64,000 bases of DNA from Cryptomeria japonica (GCF_030272615.1 NC_081406.1:166641521-166705520), one strand, 5' to 3'. Shown: positions 22,088-34,267, counted from the stretch's first letter. Numbers and translations are program-made. Notes: a model not told the origin generated them from the sequence alone.

Positions 22088-23639
22088 TAGACCCTAGAAC
22101 CCTAATTTGAAAAAATTCCTAAAAAATAGGAAATATACAAAATTGATGAAAAATCTTCTCCAAGGAAAAGGAAATTCAAAATATCAAGAGAATTCTTCCC
22201 AAATAAAGTTTTCTCTCTTTGGGGATGTTCTCTCTCCTAAGGTTTCTCACCAAGTGGCAGCCAAGTCAATGCATGTTGAATTAAAGGAGCATCTATTTGA
22301 ATGCAACCATCACATTTATGGCATTGTGGCAGATTCATTTTGCATGTAGCCATCACATTTAGGAGATGATGGTGCATTTAAAGCATTATAGGTGATTTTT
22401 GCATAAGGGAATATTCATTGCATGTTGTGTAGATTTAGTACAAAGTGGTGCATTTAATGCAAGAGTGGACACCATTTTTGGCATAATGGGCATTTATTGT
22501 TGATTCTCACCTTGTTGTATCATGTTTGGGGAATCTTTTAGGTAAAAAAACCCTAATTAGGGTTTTGAATGTAGTCAAGGCTTGAAGCTTATATAAAGGG
22601 GTGACACCCCTCATTTGTAAGGAGGGAGATTTGTATGAAATTGTTGTGATAAGTTCTTGAGATAATGACAGTGAAACATTGTTCTTTGATGGTGTCCACT
22701 TAAGTTATTTTTTTTCAAAACTTGCTTGGTTTCACTTTCCTCACTTGGAGTAGAATTTTATTTTCTCAGTTGTTAGATAAAGTGTCTTGATTTCAATGAA
22801 GAATGTAATGGTGTTTGATGAATCTCCACGGTTCATACTTTTGGCATCTTGTTTATTATAGGATGTTGTGTAGAGTTAGTCTAAACCCCCAAATTTGTGC
22901 TCAGTTTGATTCTGAATAGTCATTTGGATTGCGTCGTGTTGGGTATTCAAATGCACTTTCTCAATATGAAAATCCTTTAGCATCCTCAAAAGATTGCACC
23001 GGTTCTTGCAGAGTTGTAGTTAACCTTAGCGAAGCAGAGATTGGTTTATTTGGAATTTGTCTACCAGAGCATTATCCATTGATATAACTTCCCTTAGGAG
23101 TAGATTTACATCTTTCTAACCCTTTCCCCTTTAAATTCTAGTTCATTCCGATTGAGTTTGTTCAAAGAAGAAGCATCATAGAATCGCCATATCCGATGAT
23201 GAAGTTCCAACCGCAGTGAAGAAGTGAAAGAACAATCCAAACGTAAGGCCCCTTGGATTACCAGTAAAACACATCAACCAACTGAGTCACGTTTGTTGCA
23301 TCAAGGAAACTTGGAGTTAGTCATTTGAACTTATTGTAATCTTAGCATACGGTTTCACTTTCATCAAGAGAGAGTAAGGTGATCGTTGGTAACTTTATAT
23401 TGTGTTCAACAAAGTCATAAACAACACGTCAACAATAATAATATATTAAACTTTTGTAAAAATGCCACAATAAAAATTTTTAGAATAGTTTTTAATGGTC
23501 CAATTTTCTTCATCTTCAATTATTATATGTTCCCATTGGAAACCTCTCTTTTCTCAAATGAACCATGAATTCATCTCCAATCTGGAATTCCTTATATGGG
23601 TATGTGCAAGATCATGGGGGGCCAAACAGTGGCAATAGA
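22088..23639. other. Non-coding sequence right of gypsy-2, LTR-like with a TATA box
   Basis: Before gypsy-2 inserted this was contiguous with the sequence left of 14945. A TATATAAA box (22590-22597) precedes a GTGACACCCCTC stretch and a long untranslated-looking sequence with polypyrimidine runs, as in a retroelement U3-R-U5. No partner LTR or primer site could be matched, so this is described, not classified. Confidence 0.4.
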
Positions 23640-24060
23640 GAAAAAAATGTGTTTTAAACCTTTCCAAACACGCCAAAATCCGCTTTGACTTTTTGTTTGG
23701 GTCGGCCAAAATTTGAATTTGGTTTGGTCATTAATATCGGTTATCCGATATTAACGGATATCCGATTTGTGATGTCAGTATTGTGATGTCATACTTTTTC
23801 AAATCAGATATCCGATCCGTTTTTCTCAACATAAAAAGTATAGTTTAGTAAAATGGGCATAACTTTTGTGTTTCTTATCGAAATTTTGATTTTTTACAGG
23901 TGTTGGAAAGGTAAATCAGAGACCTATCCAATGGATAAGGTATTTTTATGATATTATAGACCAAAAATTAATTATAATCATTTGAAGTTAGTCCTCCAAT
24001 TTTAAAACTTTAAATACTCACAAATTTTGCATACACGGTCTCAATTTTTTCCTATCACCT
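23640..24060. repeat. Left inverted arm of the satellite locus
   Basis: The reverse complement of 51650-52110 matches this stretch imperfectly. The clearest core is 23849-23915 (GGGCATAACTTTTGTGTTTC, then GAAATTTTGATTTTTTACAG), which pairs with 51881-51951. Both arms carry the palindrome CGGATATCCG (23755-23764 here, 51969-51978 on the right). Identity in the core is high by eye and drops outward. The outer end and any target duplication are not clear. Confidence 0.7.
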
Positions 24061-25119
24061 CCTTTATCTATCACTTGTCTATCTATACTTATATAAATAT
24101 ATTTTATCTATCTCTTTCTTCTCTACTTATGTCACTTATTTTCTCATACCATCTAGATAAATAAATTCCCAAGTTACATGCATCTCTGCATATATCTCCA
24201 TCTTTCTATTCCTATCTCTCCCTCTCCCACTCCATCATTGTCACTCCTTATTTCTATATTTCTCTCCAATAATCTCTCTTCTCTCTATTTCTCTCCCTCC
24301 TCTAACTTATCCTACCTATACTTATATATTACTTGTCTCTATCAGATCCTTTGTCTCCCTATCTTGTCCTCGCTATCTCTATATCCCTATAGATCTATCT
24401 TCATGTATATTTATATCTCTTTCTATCCATCTTCACATCTCCATCTCTTTCCCTATCAATCTCTCTTTCTATATGTTCCTCTATCTTTAAATATCTTCCT
24501 CTATACATGATTAATCTACTTCGCTGTCTCTTTCCTCTATTGCCCTCTTCAAGTATCTTTCCCTTTCTCTACCTTTATCTCTTTATTTACTCAATCTTTA
24601 TATATCTTTGGCTCTCTCCCCACATCCTTCTCTATAGTGCCTTTATATATCTCTATATCTCCCTCTTTCTCTCTTTCCCTCTCTATCTATCCCTCTCTAT
24701 AATCTCTATCTCTGTTTCTCACTCTCTTGCACTATCTATATCTCTATCTATCGATATTTCTCTTCCTTTATATCTCTCTATCTCTTCCTTTTTTTATCTC
24801 ACTTTCTTTACCCCTGTCTATCCATTTTTCTTCATCTCTTTATATATTTATCTTTGTCTTTACCTCTCTCTTTCTCTATATCTATTCATCGCCCTCTCCC
24901 TTTATCTTCATTTTTTATCTCTAACTTCCTCTCTCCTTTTCAATATCTAGATATGTCTACCTCTTTCTATCCATCCTTGTCCTTTAGTTTTTCTCCCTCT
25001 CACTTCATACTCCTTAATATCTATATCTCTATTTATGTCCTTGTCTTTTAGTTCTTCTCCCTCTCTTTAGCTCTTCATCTCTCTTCACCCTTATATCTCT
25101 CCTTATTTGAAACTTAGTA
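24061..25119. repeat. Polypyrimidine microsatellite block (TCTATC/TCTC type)
   Basis: About 1 kb of nearly pure C/T with A, built of degenerate TATCTC, TCTATC and CTCCCT words. Translated frames here are Leu/Ser/Tyr-rich low complexity and not genes. It sits between the left arm and the 10-bp-word satellite. Confidence 0.9.
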
Positions 25120-28100
25120 CATATGGTGTCCTAAGGGGTTATATGGTGTCCTAAGGGATCATAGACCACCATATGACTCCTTAGAACACAAAATGACCCC
25201 TAACGACACCATATGGACTCCTAAGGGGTCATATGGTGTCCTAAGGGGTCATAAAACACCATATGACCCCTTAAGACACAATAAGACCCCTAATGACACC
25301 ATATGGTGTCCTAAGGGGTCATAAGACACCAAATGACCCCTTAGGACACCATAGACCCCTAATGACACAATGTAGCGTCCTAAAGGGTCATATGGTGTCC
25401 TAAGCGACCATATGACCCCTTAGGACACCATACAACCCATAGCACCATATAGTGTCCCAAGGGGTCATATGGTGTCCTAAGGGGTCAGAGAACACCATAT
25501 GACCCATTAGGACACAATACGACCCCTGACGACACCTAAGGGGTCATAGGACACCATACGGCCCCTTACGACACCATATGGTGTCCTAAGGGGTCATATG
25601 GTATTCTAAGGGGTCATATAGCACCATATGACCCCTTAGAACACAAGAAGACCCATAACGACACGATATGGTATCCTAAGGGGTCATATGGTGTCGAGAC
25701 ACCATATGACCCCTTAGGACACAATATGACCCCTAACGATACTTAAGGGGTCATATGGTGTCCTAAGGGGTTATATGATGTCCTAGGAACCTTTAAGATA
25801 ATATGACCCCTTAGCACACCATAAAACTCCTAACGACACCATATGGTGTCCTAAGGGGTCGTAGGACACCATATGATCCGTTAGGACACAATATGACCCC
25901 TAACAACACCTAAGGGGTCATAGTGTGTCGTAAGGGGTCATAGGACACCATATGACCCCTAACGACACTATATGGTGTCCCAAGGGGTCATAGGACACCA
26001 TATGACCCCTAACAACACAAAATGATGCCTAATGATACCTAAGAGGTCATATGGTGTTCCAAGGGGTCATAGGACACCATACGACCCATAATGACACCAT
26101 ATGGTGTCCTAAGGGGTCATAGAACACCATATGACCCCTTAGGACACCATATGGTGTCCTATGGGGTCATAGGACACCATATGACCCCTTAGGAGACCAT
26201 ACGACCCATAACAACATAATATGGTGTCTTAGAGGGTCATAGAACACTGTATGACCCCTTAGAACACCATACGACCCATAACGGCACCATGTGGTGTCCT
26301 AAGGGGTCATAAGACACAATATGACCCCTAACGACGTCATATAGTGTCCTAAGGGGTCATAGAACACCATACGACCCCTTATGATACCATATGACCATTT
26401 ACGACACCATATGGTGTCCTAAGGGGTCATATGGTATCCTAAGGGGTCATATAAAACCATATGTCCCCTTAGAATACAAGAAGACCCATAACAACACGAT
26501 ATGGTGTCCTAAGGGGTCATATAGTGTCACAAGACACCATATGACCCCTTAGGACACAATATGACCCCTAACAATACGTAAGGGGTAACATGGTGTCCTA
26601 AGGGGTTATATGATGTCCTAGGAACCTTTAGGACACAATATGACCCCTTAGCATACCATACAACCCCTAACAGCACCACATTGTGTCCTAAGATGTCGTA
26701 AGACACCTTATGACCCGTTAGGACACACCTAAGGGGTCATATTGTGTCCTAAGGGGTCATAGGGCACCATATGACTCCTAACGACATTGCATGGTGTCCT
26801 AAGGGGTCATCGGGCACCATATGATCCCTAACGACACAAAATGGCGCGTAACGATACCTAAGGGGTCATATGGTGTTGTAAGGGGTCATAGGACACCGTA
26901 TGGCACCTTAGCACACCATACGACCCTTAATGACACCATATGGTGTCCTAAGGGGTCATACAACACCATACGACTCATAATGACACCATATGGTGCCCTA
27001 AGGGGTCATAGGACATCATATGACCCCTTAGGAGACCATACGACCCATAACAACATAATATGGTGTCCTAAAGGGTCATAGAACACCATTGACCCATAAT
27101 GAGACCATGTGGTGTCCTAAGACACAATATGACCCCTTAGGACATAATATGACTCCTAACAATGTCATATAGTGTCCTAAGGGGTCATAGGACACCATAT
27201 GACCCCTTAGGACACAATACGACCCCTTAGGACACAAAATAAATCCTAACAACACCTAAGGGGTCATATAGTTTCATAAGGGGTCATAAGACACCATATG
27301 ACTCCTTAGCACACCATACGACCCCTAATGACACCATATGCTGTCCTAAGGGGTCATATGGTATCCTAAGGGGTCATAGAACACCATATGATCGCTTAGG
27401 ACACCATACAACACATAACAACACCAAATGGTATTCTAAGGAGTCATAGGACACCATACGACCCATAGCACCATATAGTGTCCCAAGGGGTCATATGGTG
27501 TCCTAAGGGGTCATAGAACACCATATGACCCATTGGGACACGACCCTTGACAACACCTAAGGGGTCATATAGTGTCCTCAGGGATCATAAGACACCATAT
27601 GACCCCTTAGGACACCATACAACCCGTTACGACACCATATGGTGTCCTAAGGGGTCATATAACACCATATGACCCCTTAGAACACAAGAAGACCCGTCAC
27701 AACACAATATGGTGTCATAAGGGGTCATATGGTGTCTCCTTAGGACACAATATGACCCCTTAGCACACCATACAACCCCTAATGACACCATATGGTGTCC
27801 TAAGGGGTCGTAAGACACCATATGACCCGTTAGGACACAATATGACCCCTAACAACACCTAAGGGATCATAGGACACCATATGACCCCTAACGACACAAA
27901 ATGATGTCTAACAATACCTAAGGGGTCATATGGTGTTCTAAGGGATCATAGAACACCATATGACCCCTTAGCACACCATACGACCCATAATGACACCATA
28001 TGGTGTCCTAAGGGGTCATATATAAGACACCATATGACCCCTTAGGAGACCATACGACCCATAACAACATAATATGGTGTCCTAGAGGGTCATAGAACAC

Positions 28101-28133
28101 CATATGACCCATAACGACACCATGTGGTGTCCT
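25120..28133. repeat. 10-bp-word dyad satellite, segment 1
   Basis: Built from 10-bp words: ATGGTGTCCT, AAGGGGTCAT and their reverse complements AGGACACCAT and ATGACCCCTT, with variants such as ATGACCCCTA and ACGACACCAT. Words occur in both orientations and in irregular order, mostly in a 10-bp register, so long dyads form. For example 26131-26170 is a 40-bp palindrome with one mismatch. Segments 1 to 4 total about 7 kb and were one array before three insertions. It ends at the GTCCT target of the PPR-carrying element. Confidence 0.95.
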
Positions 28134-29923
28134 TGTTAAGTCACAAATTTGCACCCTACTAAACTATAAGTTTATCAATCTGACCTAACATGGGATTCAC
28201 TTCTGCATGTGGGCAATGCATAACCTGAAATGAAACCTCCGGTTCCTAGGCCGGTTCCTATTGGATAATCACCTGATACTCTCTAATACTGAACTAACTT
28301 TGCAGGGTAAAGGATAAGAATTGAAGAAAAGGAACTTAAAACTGAACTAAACTTAACTAGAACCTAGTGATACACCAAAATGTGAGAGATAAATGATAAA
28401 AACCGATCTCAGTCTACAATATTCTACTTAAATTGATAAACACTTCTTTCCTGTATAAGTTTGCATAAGTGTTTCATAATAAGGTCCTGAGATGAACCAA
28501 TGATGAAGAGTAATTCTTCCCTCAATAGTTCTGAACTCTTAAACACATACTATGACCTACAAACATACACACGTTCCTATATCAAGGTACTATCTGAGAC
28601 AAGTAAACAAGGAGCAATATAACTCACAAATTTAATTTCATCGATCATGCTTGTACACAAAATATGGAAAGAAAACAAGACTTGATTCCATAGAATATTG
28701 CTCCAAAAGATGTTGTCACATATAAAATATCTCTAAATTTGAGTTACAGAATCCATGCAAAAGAAATGCTAAGGACAAGAAGCTACCTCCGAAAACACTG
28801 CTCTTGCATAAATCCGAACTGCTCAAATCAAGTGTCCCAAGACACCAAGTACAAAACCTCTCGAACTGATTGGGTCGGATGCAAGAAAAGGGCCTCAAAA
28901 AGAGGAGTCTAGAAGACACCAAAAAGGGCTACAAACATGGAAAAGTCTTCTTCAATCAATAACCAACCCAACAGATCACTAGAAACGGCCTCAAAAAGCT
29001 CAACCAAGTAATAAAAGCTCCCTAAAAATGGTGGAAAAGTCCAAACTCGACCCTTTGCCGAAAAGTGCTCCAACCTCCCTAAATTCACTCCATTTGATTT
29101 CAAACAACCTCATGTTCCTATTAAAATGTTCTTTTCTCCAAAATTATCTCAACTCCTTTTGAACATTTCCCAAGTAGTCATGAATACTCCTATATGCTCT
29201 CCTTATGTCCCCAAACCGAAAAGGCTTCTTCAATGGTAGCCTTATCTCTCCAAAATTAACTTATCCTTCAAAATTAAGTCAAAAGACTTAGTCTCCTTTT
29301 AGCACATGGATACACCTTTTACACTTTAGATAATAATAATACTTAATTACAATTTATAATTATATTGTAATTAAATACTTTAACAAAATGATACAAGCTT
29401 AGACAAAGAAAGAAAACAAAATATAAAAATAAAACATACTTGATAATATCAATGCTTAATGAAACATTTAAACATTGATATCACCAAATATATTTTATTA
29501 TTGTTTTCTTGCTTCTTTACAAAGCCCAACGGACTTGAAAAAAATAAATATAACAAAGGGCTTTGTCATAACCCTAAAATCTTATACTCTTCCGCATTGA
29601 CTTAGTCTCTCATTTTGCAAAATGAAGAAAACAGCTGGAGAAGCTTTTCGAGGGTTTGAGACATAAGGAGATGCCGCCATTGCTGTTTGGATTTCTATCG
29701 CTTTGTGGAGTCTTTTGATGAAGTTCTTCTGTGCTGCTACCGCCATTATGAGTTATTTATGTAGCCGCCATTATGAAGGTTTTTGAATGAAGAATATGTG
29801 TTTGCTACTAGTGCTGCCGCCCAAGATAGATTTGATTGCAGTCTTCGAACAATCCAGGTCGCCACTGTGCATTAAGAGTTAGACTTTTTCCTGAAGGCAT
29901 GCTGAAGTTTTCTGAATCTTCTC

Positions 29924-30757
29924 TTAAATACAAGTCCCATTTTCTATAGGTATGAAGCCTTTGTGAAATTTTAATAAACACTTGCTCTCTTGAGTGAAAC
30001 GGCTTCTTCTTGCTTTATTTTCTGTTAATATGCCATTGCTGGAAGTACGAAGAGGGTTTTTTACTGCGATACATCTGCAAATATTCCTTGACATTTCAAA
30101 TCTGTGTAAAGCCTTTTCAACAAACCCATTTTGTGCATAGCCTACAATCATTGCATTCCATGAGAAGACATCTTTTTTAGGAATACTGTCAAACAATTCA
30201 CGTGCCCTGTCTATGTTTCCACATTTTGCATACATGTCTGCCAGGGCAGTTGCAACTACAACATCTAACAAAATTTCTCTATCTTTTATGCTTTGATGGA
30301 TGTCCATACCCTGTTCTAAATTTCCCATTTTGGCACATGCTGGGAGTACGCTGGCAAATGTGAAACGATCCGGTTGGAGACCTGTTTGTTGCATTTGGTA
30401 AAATAATGTGACTGCCTCGTGAGGATACCCATGTCTTCGGTATGCTGTAATAACTGTATTCCATGAGACGCGATTTCGTTTTTTTTTTTTTATCTGATCA
30501 AACACTTTACGAGCATCTCCCAAACTTCCGCACTTCACATACATGCTAATAAGCTTATTCTGAAAAGTTGTGCATGTAGCAAATGCAAATATCCTGTGAG
30601 CGATGAAAGAGTGGACTTTTTTCCCTTTTGAAAAGGTGTTCTTGAGAATGCAGGTCTCTAATAATTGAAGATATGTAGAGGAGTCTCCAGGTGAAATATG
30701 TGTAGTAAGCAGAATATGTTTATCAGATTCGAAACAAGCGTGAAATGCGATCTTCTC
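29924..30757 (-). pseudogene. Pentatricopeptide repeat (PPR) protein gene fragment
   Basis: PPR proteins bind organellar RNA for editing, splicing or stability. The frame is open from 30757 (TAA just upstream at 30758-30760) with no Met until 30544, so the start is missing. It shows the N-terminal YLQLLETC and GKKVHSFIAHRIF stretches. PLS-type repeats follow (NKLISMYVKCGSLGDARKVF, VSWNTVITAYRRHGYPHEAV, TGLQPDRFTFASVLPACAKM, LADMYAKCGNIDRARELF, VFSWNAMIVGYAQNGFVEKA). Similarity stops at FEMS, after which the frame is unrelated. A T run on the plus strand (30480-30492) adds extra Lys codons. Truncation at both ends fits capture by the surrounding element. Function is not expected. Confidence 0.85.
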
Positions 30758-31668
30758 TTATCGCTTTACAAGCTGATGTTATTCAGAAAATTTCAATAAT
30801 ATCCCATGCTAAAAAAAATGTTCAAAACTGTTCATGATGGTGCCTAATCCGCAAGCAAAGGTGGTGTAGAGGAGTGTTATAGTTCGTGTTCTATGATGTT
30901 TCCTCAGCGGTTGGTTTGATAAATAAATACCAGTAACCTCTCAGCAACTTCAATAAATGTAGTGTGGTGTGAGCAAAAGGAATCATAAGTGTGGAGGAAT
31001 GATATCTGTATTACATACCACACTTAAGAAATCCACTGAAAATGCTCCCAGGCTTACCAACATAGATTGAATAACAGTGCACATTTTCCTTGCTCCAATT
31101 AGTCATAAAATGCCATTGCTAGCCACCCCTCATCTCAATCTCACAGCATTGTGTAGAGAGGGCAATTTTATGTTGGAAACTTCGAAATTTTCCCAAACCT
31201 GATGTTTCCTTTCGATATAGTTTTGATATTGACAAGAGAAACAACTAGCCTCAATTTTTGGTGGACAAAACTTCTGTTTGAACATGCGTTCCTTATGTCT
31301 CCTGACTGTGCATTTTGATCTTATGTAGAAATGAAGTTCGAGCACGGGTTCGTGACACTCATTTCATTACCAGTTGATTCTGATTTCATTGAAGTTTGCT
31401 GTTTGAACATGCGTTAAAATATTTCAGATGCTTTGTTTCTATACCAACCTGTTGCATTGAATCATTTATCTTCACTATGTAGCATTGACTTTTTTTAATA
31501 CTGTAAGGTTTCACATTGGAATAATATGTCCCTTAAAACAGTTTATCCATTAATGCTTTCTTTTTATACATATCATGAATAGCAAAGTAAAAGGTTTCAT
31601 ATTTAAAACAAATATGTCCCTTTGATACTTCAGTTGGTTTCTTCATCATTCCATTTTGATATTCTGAG

Positions 31669-31748
31669 ATTAGTTACTCTGAAGGGTATGTCGGGCTCAT
31701 ACCCGAAGGGAGCCTCGGTCAGGGGCACATGCCAATTAGAGTAACTAA
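31669..31748. other. Perfect 12-bp-stem hairpin with an inner stem-loop
   Basis: ATTAGTTACTCT (31669-31680) is the reverse complement of AGAGTAACTAAT (31737-31748). Inside, GGGTATG and CATACCC (31685-31705) form a second stem. The intervening sequence is GC-rich against an AT-rich surrounding. It could be a miniature fold-back element; nothing shows that it is expressed. Confidence 0.5.
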
Positions 31749-32306
31749 TTATCTGCACATGAAACAAACACATTAGCATAAACATTTCTTTCTCCTGAAG
31801 CGGTGATTTGTGTCTTTATCTTTCCTGCTCTTTCGAAACAGAAATAAGATAGGATATGATAAATGGTACATTGTAGGATAATCTTTCATTGCTTAGATCT
31901 GTTGAATCTGACACCTCTTCTCTTTTGTGCAGGAAAGCAGGGTTTGTTCAGAATTTGAAGACCGAGAAAACAGTCATAAGGGCAACGGGACAGCCAATAA
32001 CCAGTCAAAGCAACCCAAGGCAATGACTGGTTATCCTTACACTCACTATTTGATTCTATCCTTTTCTGTTTTGGATATTAGGAAAGATAGAAATGCTAAA
32101 CTCACGGCTTGTGTGAGGTTTTAAGGAATTCAGTGCATGTATAAATATGCTTCAAATGCATGAACTCAATTTGTAATCTATCATTGTTCAATACAAATGA
32201 AAATACTTTTTTTAAAACACTGCAATGTACCTTCTGTAAATGCAATCATTTGATAAAAATGCATCCTTTGGCTAAAATTACATGGGTAATGAAATTTTAG
32301 GTAACA

Positions 32307-32783
32307 GTCCTAAGGGGTCATAAGACACAATATGACCCCTTAGGACATAATATGACCCCTAACGACATCATATAGTGTCCTAAGGGGTCATAGGACACCA
32401 TACGACCCCTTACGACACCATATAACTGTTTACGACACCATATGGTGTGCTAAGGGGTCATATGGTATCCTAAGGGGTCATATAAAACCATATGACCCCT
32501 TAGAATACAAGAAGACCCCTTAGCACACCATATGGTGTCGTAAACAGTGATATGGTGTCGTAAGGGGTCATATAGTGTCACAAGACACCATATGACCCCT
32601 TAGGACACAATATGACCCCTAACAATACGTAAGGGGTAATATGGTGTCCTAAGGGCTAATATGATGTCCTAGGAACCTTTAGGACACAATATGACCCCTT
32701 AGCACACCATACAACCGCTAACAACGCCATATTGTGTCCTAAGATGTCGTAACACACCATATGACCCGTTAGGACACAATATG
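32307..32783. repeat. 10-bp-word dyad satellite, segment 2
   Basis: Begins with the duplicated GTCCT and ends with the ATATG target of copia-1. Same words as segment 1, including a part (32415-32570) where a block and its reverse complement sit close together (CACCATATAACTGTTTACGA against TCGTAAACAGTGATATGGTG). Confidence 0.95.
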
Positions 32784-34253
32784 TGTTGGCATTTTCAATT
32801 ACAATGGGAGATTGTTGGCATTTCAATAAGGATATTGAGAAGGTTATTGATGATTATGGATATAACTGATAAAGGATGTTTATTGTCTTAATAATATTAT
32901 TTTGTCATTGATGTCAAGAAATTGATTTTCTGATTCAGTATGATGTTGCCATATTCTAAGAAGTATGATTTGATGAGAATTAAGATGTCAGTAAAAGACA
33001 CAGAAAGAATGTGATGAATAAGGGGAGAAATAAGTTAGTCAATGGGCAACTATTACCGAGTTACACAATGATGAGATCATGTTGTTTTGATTGTTTTGAT
33101 ATCCTACATATGTTGTTGATTGTAAGGTTAATACTATACTATGTCACTAAGCAAAGAACCTAGTCGGTAAACCCTAAGGTTATCGATATCGGTTAATGAA
33201 GGCGGAATGTCTACTGAGTGAAGTTTAGTATTTACCGAGTAACAACCGAGTTGTAACAGAACGCATTGGATGAATAAAAGCACTATTAAATGAAGGATGT
33301 CGTTGTGCTGGAGATGAATAGACGATTGGTATGCCGTGCATGAAGTTTGTTAAGGATCTACGGCAATAAAAATACAAGAGGAAGATCTACAGCACAGATT
33401 GAACCTCAATTACCTAGCACAAGTTCCAAGGAAAGAATACAAGTTCCAAGGCAAGGTAAAATGTATTTCAGATCGAATGATACATTGAACCTAGTCAAGA
33501 TTGAAGATCTGATGGCTAAGATTGATCATGGGAAATGTGATCAAGGAGATTAAGCGGTTTGGAATTGATAAATAACGAACTGTTGATGAACAATGTATGC
33601 GGGCAAATGTATGCACAGTGATGCTACAGAGGTGATTACCGAGCACAGAAGCTTGAAGATCTGATCATAGAACAGATTGAGAAGCCCAACAAAGAGAATA
33701 GATAAATCTTATGACAAGATTATCTTTAGCACATTGAGCACATAGAATCTGCTTTAACATTTTAGATGTGAAGTTGCAGATATATTTTATTATTGTTGTT
33801 TATGTTGTAAGTGACAGAAAATCTCTTAACCGAGTGGACTTAACAGTCTTATTTGTAAATCCTCTAGCAAGGTGACATTCTGATTGAATGTTTGAAATCC
33901 TTTGACAAGATCACTTCTAACAAAGTGAAGATCCTAACAGATCTGAGGGAAATCCCTTAACCAGGTCACATCTAGCAATGTGTATGTAATCTTTAACAGG
34001 ATTGGCTTTTAACTGAGCATACTCTAGAAGGGTATATTTCTTAGTGGGTCCAAAATCCCATAGTGGTTTTTCCCTATTTGGGTTTCCACGTTAAATCTGG
34101 TGTTATATGTGTTGTGATGTTATCTGTTTATGAGTTTGCATATTTTACAGTTTTGGTTACATATATCTGATAAGGCTACCGAGGTTGAATCTGTTGAATA
34201 TATTAAAGATTAAGTTTGTATGATTCACCCCCCCCTCTCTCATCTTATTAACA
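32784..34253 (+). repeat. 5' LTR of copia-1
   Basis: TGTTGGC...ATTAACA, 1470 bp. The first 35 bp hold a second copy of the LTR start preceded by GGGAGAT (TGTTGGCATTTTC...GGGAGATTGTTGGCATTTC). The 68-codon frame at 33347-33553 is shared with the other LTR and has no recognisable domain. The U5 side includes GGTTTTTCCCTATTTGGGTT and a C-rich run. Confidence 0.96.
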
Positions 34254-34255
34254 AT

Positions 34256-34267
34256 TGGTATCAGAGC
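34256..34267 (+). promoter_or_regulatory. Primer binding site of copia-1
   Basis: TGGTATCAGAGC two bases after the LTR. Confidence 0.9.

Larger units (their letters stand above)
28134..32306. mobile_element. TG...CA element carrying a PPR gene fragment
   Basis: A 4173-bp insertion in the satellite. It begins TGTTAAGTCAC, ends TTTTAGGTAACA, has a 5-bp TGTTA/TAACA inverted terminus and is flanked by the 5-bp duplication GTCCT (28129-28133 and 32307-32311). These are LTR-retrotransposon-like signs, but I cannot match two LTRs inside it and there is no gag or pol. Read on the minus strand, 29568-28134 looks like an LTR in composition. It contains a PPR gene fragment (29924-30757) and a hairpin (31669-31748). 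A non-autonomous element with captured host sequence is the best reading; its class is uncertain. Confidence 0.7.

Noticed and set aside
24178-25051. Leu/Ser/Tyr-rich frames up to 147 codons (also 50947-51379)
   Set aside because: Low-complexity translations of polypyrimidine microsatellite, not genes.
26821-27081. Open frames of 60-90 codons in the satellite (also 27627-27821 and 41024-41212)
   Set aside because: They are translations of the 10-bp words (repeating GSYGV, HRTPYD) and exist only because the words lack stops in one frame.
25120-28133. CRISPR-like array
   Set aside because: No constant repeat with unique spacers. The words are contiguous, in both orientations, and the DNA is plant nuclear.
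29924-30757. Functional PPR gene
   Set aside because: No start codon in the open part, similarity ends abruptly, and it lies inside a mobile element.
31685-31710. tRNA-Met gene
   Set aside because: Only an anticodon-arm-like hairpin, with one base missing from the loop; no acceptor, D or T arms.
33347-33553. 68-codon frame shared by both copia-1 LTRs (39468-39674), and a 61-codon frame in copia-2 LTRs (42993-43178, 48609-48794)
   Set aside because: Sharing is explained by LTR duplication; no domain, and no sign of selection can be judged from two copies.
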